Shown: positions 6,262 to 9,922 of the stretch, piece by piece
Layout of the letters: every line of letters begins with the position of its first letter
How positions within the stretch are numbered: the first letter of the stretch is position 1
Origin: Syntrophomonadaceae bacterium
Lineage (GTDB): Bacteria > Bacillota > Syntrophomonadia > Syntrophomonadales > Syntrophothermaceae
Direction: 5' to 3'
DNA: 9,922 nucleotides
Assembly: GCA_029907055.1 (NCBI GenBank)
Contig: JARYMO010000045.1
Coordinates: forward strand, 1 to 9,922
The notes under the pieces: model-generated
Database searches by the model: none
What the model saw: the letters and a program-made list of their open reading frames with translations, nothing else
What the model was told of the DNA's origin: nothing
Program-made: the position numbers and the translations under genes

Positions 6262-7542
6262 GTGCTCGCAGAGCACCAGGCTGCGGTCGCCGGCGGAGTG
6301 TTCCTGGCGGCGTACGCCTTCATCGTGAGCGAAAAGCTGCACCGCACGCTGGTCGCCATCAGCGGGGCGGTGGTGCTCATCCTGCTTGGGGTGCTGACCC
6401 AGCAGCAGGCCATTGCCGCCATTGACTTCGGCACCATCGGCCTGCTCATCGGCATGATGATCATCGTCGCCGTCGCGCGGCGCAGCGGCGTGTTCGAGTA
6501 CGCGGCCATCAGGGCGGTGAAGAGCACGGGAGGGGACCCGCGGCGCATGCTGGTGGTGCTGGGTGCAGTGACCGCCCTGGCTTCAGCGTTGCTGGACAAC
6601 GTCACCACCGTGCTGCTCATTGCCCCGGTCACGTTCTCCATCGCCGACGAGCTGGACATCGACGTCATCCCCTTCCTCTTCACCGAGATCATGGCTTCCA
6701 ACATCGGAGGGACTGCTACCCTGGTGGGGGATCCCCCCAATATCATGATCGGCAGCGCCACCGGCCTGGGGTTCGTGGACTTCCTGGTCAACCTGGGCCC
6801 GGCGGTGCTGGTGGTGTTCGTGCTGACCACCGCGGCGACGCTCTGGTGGTTCCGCCACGCGTTGCGCGTGGAGGAGGAGGCGCGTGGGCGGGTGCTGGCC
6901 CTGGCGGAGCGGGAGGCCATCAAGGACTGGGCCCTGGTCAAACAGTCCGTGCTGGTCGTCGCGGTGACCGTGTGCGGGTTCCTGGTGCACCAGTACGTGG
7001 GGTTGGAGCCGGCCACCGTGGCCCTGGCCGGGGCCTCCCTGCTGCTGCTGGTGTCGCGGGCCCAGCCGGAAGAGATCCTGCTGGGCGTGGAATGGCCCAC
7101 CATCTTTTTCTTCACCGGGCTCTTCATCCTGGTGGGAGGGCTGGAGCAGGCGGGCATCATCGCGGCCGCGGCGCGGGAGGCGCTGCAGGTGTCGGGAGGG
7201 AACCTGGCGGCCTCCGCCGTCCTGGTGCTGTGGTTTTCGGCCCTGGCCTCCGCCTTCGTGGACAATATCCCGTTCGTGGCCACCATGATCCCCCTCCTGA
7301 AATCGATGGGGCAGATGGGTGGCGTCCCGCTGGAGCCGCTGTGGTGGTCACTGGCGCTGGGGGCCTGCCTGGGGGGCAACGGCACCCTGGTGGGGGCCTC
7401 GGCCAACGTGGTGGTGGCAGGACTGAGCGAGAAGCGGGGCAGGCGCATCACCTTCGCCGAGTACTTCAGGGTGGGGTTCCCTGCCATGCTGCTGTCGATG
7501 GCCCTGTGCACGGGCTACGTGTACCTGGTCTACCTGCGCTGA
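6262..7542 (+). CDS. ArsB/NhaD-type ion permease (P-protein-like, IT superfamily)
   Basis: This 426-residue multi-pass membrane protein belongs to the group joining ArsB arsenite exporters, NhaD Na+/H+ antiporters and the mammalian P protein. It shows the internal two-fold repeat of the superfamily. Half one has LLDNVTTVLLIAP (Asp112-Asn113) and NIGGTATLVGDPPN at 147-160. Half two has AFVDNIPF (Asp334-Asn335) and GGNGTLVGASAN at 371-382. The opening AYAFIVSEKLHRTLVAI is typical of the P-protein branch. The GTG start follows gaggggggaaa (6248-6258), and about ten residues precede the first helix. The substrate cannot be assigned: no arsR, arsC or arsA is adjacent, so an arsenic role is not supported by context. 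A sodium, other cation or anion role is equally open. It sits 33 bases after rodZ and 34 before rimO, so it is likely co-transcribed. Confidence 0.9.
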   Translation: MLAEHQAAVAGGVFLAAYAFIVSEKLHRTLVAISGAVVLILLGVLTQQQAIAAIDFGTIGLLIGMMIIVAVARRSGVFEYAAIRAVKSTGGDPRRMLVVLGAVTALASALLDNVTTVLLIAPVTFSIADELDIDVIPFLFTEIMASNIGGTATLVGDPPNIMIGSATGLGFVDFLVNLGPAVLVVFVLTTAATLWWFRHALRVEEEARGRVLALAEREAIKDWALVKQSVLVVAVTVCGFLVHQYVGLEPATVALAGASLLLLVSRAQPEEILLGVEWPTIFFFTGLFILVGGLEQAGIIAAAAREALQVSGGNLAASAVLVLWFSALASAFVDNIPFVATMIPLLKSMGQMGGVPLEPLWWSLALGACLGGNGTLVGASANVVVAGLSEKRGRRITFAEYFRVGFPAMLLSMALCTGYVYLVYLR

Positions 7543-7576
7543 GCAAACCCCGCGCGACGGGGGGAAGGAAGATGAC

Positions 7577-8902
7577 ATGGAACGCACGGTGGGCGTCATC
7601 TCGCTGGGGTGCGCCAAGAACAGGGTGGACGCGGAGATCATGCTGGGGCTGCTGACCGCGGCCGGGTACCGCGCCGTGCCCCCCGAGGAGGGGGAGACGC
7701 TGCTGGTCAACACCTGCGGGTTCGTGGAGGAAGCCAAGCGTGAAGCGGTCAACGAGCTGCTGCGCTGGGGCTTGCGCAAGGCCAGCGGCCGCCCGCGGTG
7801 GCTGGTGGCCACTGGTTGCCTGGCCCAGCGCTATGCGGACCAGCTGCTGGAGGAGATGCCGGAGCTGGACGCGGCGGTAGGCATCGCCGACTACCTCCGC
7901 ATCGTCGACATCCTGCAGGCGGTGCAGGGGGGCCAGCGCGGCCCCTGGGCCGGTCCACCTCCGGTCACCTTCGTGGAGTCAGGACCGCGCCTGCTGAGCA
8001 CGCCCCCGGGGTGGGCCTACCTCAAGATTGCCGAGGGGTGCGACAACCGCTGCACCTACTGCGCCATTCCATCCATCCGCGGCGGCTTTCGCTCCCGCCC
8101 CCTGCCCGCAGTGCTGGTAGAGGCGGGCCGGCTGGTGGCAGCAGGGGCCAGGGAACTGGTGCTGGTGGCGCAGGACACCACCCGCTACGGGATGGACCTC
8201 TACGGCCAGCCGGTGCTGCACCGGCTGCTGGAGGAGCTGGACGGCCTCGCCGGCCTGGAGTGGGTGCGGGTCATGTACGCTCACCCGGGGCGGGTGAGCG
8301 GTGCCGTGCGCGAGGCCTTGCGCGGGCTGCCAAAGGTGGTGCCCTACCTGGACCTTCCTCTCCAGCACGTGGCGGACCGGGTGCTGGCCCGCATGGGGCG
8401 GGGCTACACCGGCGCCCAGGCCCGTGAGCTGATTGACTGCCTGCGCCGCGATGTCCCGGGCATTGCGTTGCGTACCACCCTGATGGTTGGATTTCCCGGG
8501 GAGAGTCGGGAGGAGTTCGCCCAGCTGCGCCGCTTCGTGGAGGAAGAGCGACTGGACTGGCTGGGCGTCTTCGCTTTTGCCGCCGAGGAGGGGACCGCGG
8601 CAGCGGCATGGGGGGACAGCGTCAGCCCGGAGGAGAAACGCGAGCGCCGGGAAGAGCTGCTGCACCTGCAGGCCGGCATCACGGCCGCTGCCAACCGCCG
8701 CCGGGTGGGACTGTCGCTGCCGGTGCTGGTGGAAGGCCGGGGCCGCCGGTACGCCGCGTACGGGCGGGCGGCCTTCCAGGCCCCGGAGGTGGACGGGCGC
8801 GTGTTGCTGCGCGGCCCCGCCGCCCTGCGCCCGGGCCAGATGGCGAGGGTGCGGGTGAGCGCAGCCAGGGGCTACGACCTGGTGGGGGAGGTGGAAGGGT
8901 GA
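7577..8902 (+). CDS. rimO: Ribosomal protein S12 methylthiotransferase RimO
   Basis: RimO is a radical-SAM enzyme with two 4Fe-4S clusters that adds a methylthio group to the conserved aspartate of ribosomal protein S12 (Asp89 in E. coli). Its 441 residues equal the E. coli length. The N-terminal UPF0004 domain carries the three auxiliary-cluster cysteines: Cys12 (SLGCAKNRVD), Cys47 (VNTCGF) and Cys81 (ATGCLAQRY). The radical-SAM domain has CDNRCTYC with Cys155, Cys159 and Cys162. A C-terminal TRAM domain spans about 375-441. SLGCAKNRVD and the IPSIRG that follows the SAM cysteines point to RimO rather than the tRNA enzyme MiaB. ATG 7577 follows aaggaag (7565-7571) at five bases. The stop overlaps the pgsA start by four bases. 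It lies next to pgsA and cinA, as in many Bacillota. Confidence 0.97.
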   Translation: MERTVGVISLGCAKNRVDAEIMLGLLTAAGYRAVPPEEGETLLVNTCGFVEEAKREAVNELLRWGLRKASGRPRWLVATGCLAQRYADQLLEEMPELDAAVGIADYLRIVDILQAVQGGQRGPWAGPPPVTFVESGPRLLSTPPGWAYLKIAEGCDNRCTYCAIPSIRGGFRSRPLPAVLVEAGRLVAAGARELVLVAQDTTRYGMDLYGQPVLHRLLEELDGLAGLEWVRVMYAHPGRVSGAVREALRGLPKVVPYLDLPLQHVADRVLARMGRGYTGAQARELIDCLRRDVPGIALRTTLMVGFPGESREEFAQLRRFVEEERLDWLGVFAFAAEEGTAAAAWGDSVSPEEKRERREELLHLQAGITAAANRRRVGLSLPVLVEGRGRRYAAYGRAAFQAPEVDGRVLLRGPAALRPGQMARVRVSAARGYDLVGEVEG

Positions 8903-9420
8903 ACCTGCCCAACGCGCTTACCCTGTTCCGCATCCTGCTGGTGCCGGTGCTGATGATGGTCCTGCTGGTGCGCATTCCTTACGGGAAGTTCCTGGCGGCC
9001 GCCATATTCATCGTGGCCGCGCTCACCGACAGCCTGGACGGGTACATCGCCCGCAAGCGCAAGCAGGTGACCAGGGTGGGAATCCTGCTCGACCCGCTGG
9101 CCGACAAGCTGCTCATCACCGCCGCGCTGGTCATCCTGGTCGAACTGGGCGAAGTGGCAGGATGGGTGGCGGTGGTTATCATCGGGCGGGAATTCGCGGT
9201 CACCGGCCTGCGGGCGCTGAAGGCGCAGGAAGGAGTCCTCATCCCGGCCGGGCCGCTGGGCAAGGCCAAGACGGTGTCGCAGGTGGTGGCCATTGCCCTG
9301 GTGTTGCTGGAGGGGCTGTACAGCTCCTGGCTGCCCGTGCCGCTGGGAGACTGGGCCATTTACGCCGCCGTGGCCCTGACCGTGCTTTCGGGCGTCGATT
9401 ACTTCGTGCGCTGGATGTGA
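8899..9420 (+). CDS. pgsA: CDP-diacylglycerol-glycerol-3-phosphate 3-phosphatidyltransferase (PgsA)
   Basis: PgsA transfers the phosphatidyl group of CDP-diacylglycerol to glycerol-3-phosphate, giving phosphatidylglycerophosphate, the committed step to phosphatidylglycerol and cardiolipin. The 173-residue membrane protein starts NLPNALTLFRILLVP, a standard opening, and contains the complete CDP-alcohol phosphotransferase signature: Asp44, Asp47-Gly48, Ala51-Arg52, Gly61, Asp65 and Asp69, with the spacing DG-x2-AR-x8-G-x3-D-x3-D. Several hydrophobic helices follow. The length is close to the usual 180. GTG 8899 forms a GTGA overlap with the rimO stop, and gggaggtgg just upstream serves as ribosome site, which points to translational coupling. 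The frame stays open upstream to 8608, inside rimO, but that extension is a GC-driven shadow. Confidence 0.97.
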   Translation: MNLPNALTLFRILLVPVLMMVLLVRIPYGKFLAAAIFIVAALTDSLDGYIARKRKQVTRVGILLDPLADKLLITAALVILVELGEVAGWVAVVIIGREFAVTGLRALKAQEGVLIPAGPLGKAKTVSQVVAIALVLLEGLYSSWLPVPLGDWAIYAAVALTVLSGVDYFVRWM

Positions 9421-9432
9421 GGGCGGAACAGA

Positions 9433-9459
9433 GGCGGTCGGGGGAAGGGTGCGACCGCC
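9433..9459 (+). other. Hairpin in the pgsA-cinA gap
   Basis: A perfect 8-bp inverted repeat pairs 9433-9440 (ggcggtcg) with 9452-9459 (cgaccgcc) around an 11-base purine-rich loop. No T run follows, so it is a poor intrinsic terminator. It ends five bases before the cinA Shine-Dalgarno. It may be a processing, stability or translation-control element in the mRNA, or chance in GC-rich DNA. Confidence 0.5.
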
Positions 9460-9463
9460 AGAG

Positions 9464-9469
9464 AGGAGG
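9464..9469 (+). promoter_or_regulatory. Perfect Shine-Dalgarno for cinA
   Basis: AGGAGG lies six bases before the GTG at 9476 and fixes that codon as the start. The overlapping GTG at 9474 is in another frame. Confidence 0.85.
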
Positions 9470-9475
9470 ACGCGT

Positions 9476-9922
9476 GTGCTGCAGGCCTACATTATCGCTA
9501 CCGGGGACGAGTTGGTGCGGGGGACCACCGCGGACACCAATTCTGCATTCCTGAGCGCCCGGCTGGCGGAGTTGGGCATCCCCACCCGGGGACGCATCGC
9601 GGTGGGTGACGACGCAGCCGCCATCACCCACGCGGTGGCCATGGCCGCCGAGCTGGCCGACCTCATCATCTGTACCGGCGGCCTGGGGCCAACCCGGGAC
9701 GACGTGACGCGGGCGGCGGTGTGCGAGGCCATGGGGTGCGAACTGGAGGTGCGCCCGGAGGAGGCCCAGCGGATTCGCGACTGGTTCGCCTCCAGGGGCC
9801 GGCCCATGCCGGAGAGCAACCTCCGCCAGGCCATGTTCCCGCGCGATGCGGTGCTGCTGGTCAATCCGCGCGGCACCGCCTCGGGGATGCTGTTCCGGCG
9901 GCGGGGGAAGATCGTGGTGCTG
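9476..9922 (+). CDS. cinA: CinA, N-terminal part (runs off the window)
   Basis: This is the first 149 residues of a competence/damage-inducible CinA-type protein, cut by the window edge; the full family length is about 410. The visible portion is the MoCF/MogA-like domain. It opens AYIIATGDELVRGTTADTN (the usual form is IxxGxELLxGxxxDTN), continues with a VGDD segment near 44-47, then the nucleotide-binding GGLGPTRDD at 68-76 and a later NPRGTASGM. In characterised CinA proteins this domain hydrolyses ADP-ribose, and a C-terminal domain, not visible here, deamidates nicotinamide mononucleotide, so the role is mainly pyridine-nucleotide recycling. It is separated from pgsA by 55 bases holding a hairpin. 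In Bacillota recA commonly follows; that would lie outside the window. Confidence 0.95.
   Translation, partial: MLQAYIIATGDELVRGTTADTNSAFLSARLAELGIPTRGRIAVGDDAAAITHAVAMAAELADLIICTGGLGPTRDDVTRAAVCEAMGCELEVRPEEAQRIRDWFASRGRPMPESNLRQAMFPRDAVLLVNPRGTASGMLFRRRGKIVVL

Noticed and set aside
6262..7542. Calling the permease an arsenite exporter (arsB)
   Set aside because: The sequence fits the wider ArsB/NhaD/P-protein group and no arsenic-resistance genes are adjacent, so the specific substrate is not supported.
7548..7562. Small inverted repeat ccccg/cgggg between the permease and rimO as a terminator
   Set aside because: The stem is only five base pairs, there is no T tract, and part of it is the G-rich lead-in to the rimO ribosome site. 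Chance is likely.
7577..8902. MiaB (tRNA methylthiotransferase) instead of RimO
   Set aside because: The opening SLGCAKNRVD and the IPSIRG after the SAM cysteines fit RimO, as does the adjacency to pgsA and cinA.

Overview
The window is a compact run of nine genes, all on the + strand, from a very GC-rich bacterium. GTG starts are common, Shine-Dalgarno sites are strong, and several stop and start codons overlap. The order FtsK/SpoIIIE, RodZ, RimO, PgsA, CinA matches the spoIIIE to ymfM to pgsA to cinA (then recA) neighbourhood of Bacillota. I therefore infer a high-GC member of that phylum, in the style of Symbiobacterium, Thermaerobacter or Moorella relatives. The species cannot be named from the sequence alone.

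Layout: bases 1-361 hold no convincing gene. There is a strong GC hairpin at 20-46, probably the terminator of an upstream operon, then unassigned DNA, then an extended -10 promoter at 323-331 with a ribosome site at 344-353. The gene run follows: undecaprenyl-diphosphatase uppP (362-1144); an FtsK/SpoIIIE DNA translocase (1157-3397); a winged-helix protein fused to a degenerate PfkB-like sugar-kinase fold (3438-4421); tRNA 2-selenouridine synthase selU/mnmH (4418-5464); a RodZ-like membrane-anchored HTH protein (5464-6228); an ArsB/NhaD-type ion permease (6262-7542); ribosomal protein S12 methylthiotransferase rimO (7577-8902); phosphatidylglycerophosphate synthase pgsA (8899-9420); and the 5' part of cinA (9476 to the window end).

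Most gaps are under 60 bases, and three junctions overlap (4418-4421, 5464, 8899-8902), so much of the window could be one transcript. The themes are envelope and division (UppP recycles the cell-wall lipid carrier, FtsK clears DNA from the septum, RodZ supports shape, PgsA makes anionic phospholipid) and modification of the translation machinery (SelU on tRNA wobble uridine, RimO on S12).

The least ordinary part is the block 3438-6228. A probable PfkB pseudokinase with an N-terminal DNA-binding domain is translationally coupled to selU, which is in turn coupled to rodZ. The sugar-binding, NxxE-like and GAGD catalytic motifs expected of a PfkB kinase are all altered in it. The permease between rodZ and rimO is a second departure from the usual neighbourhood. 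I found no CRISPR array, insertion sequence, tRNA, rRNA or phage module.
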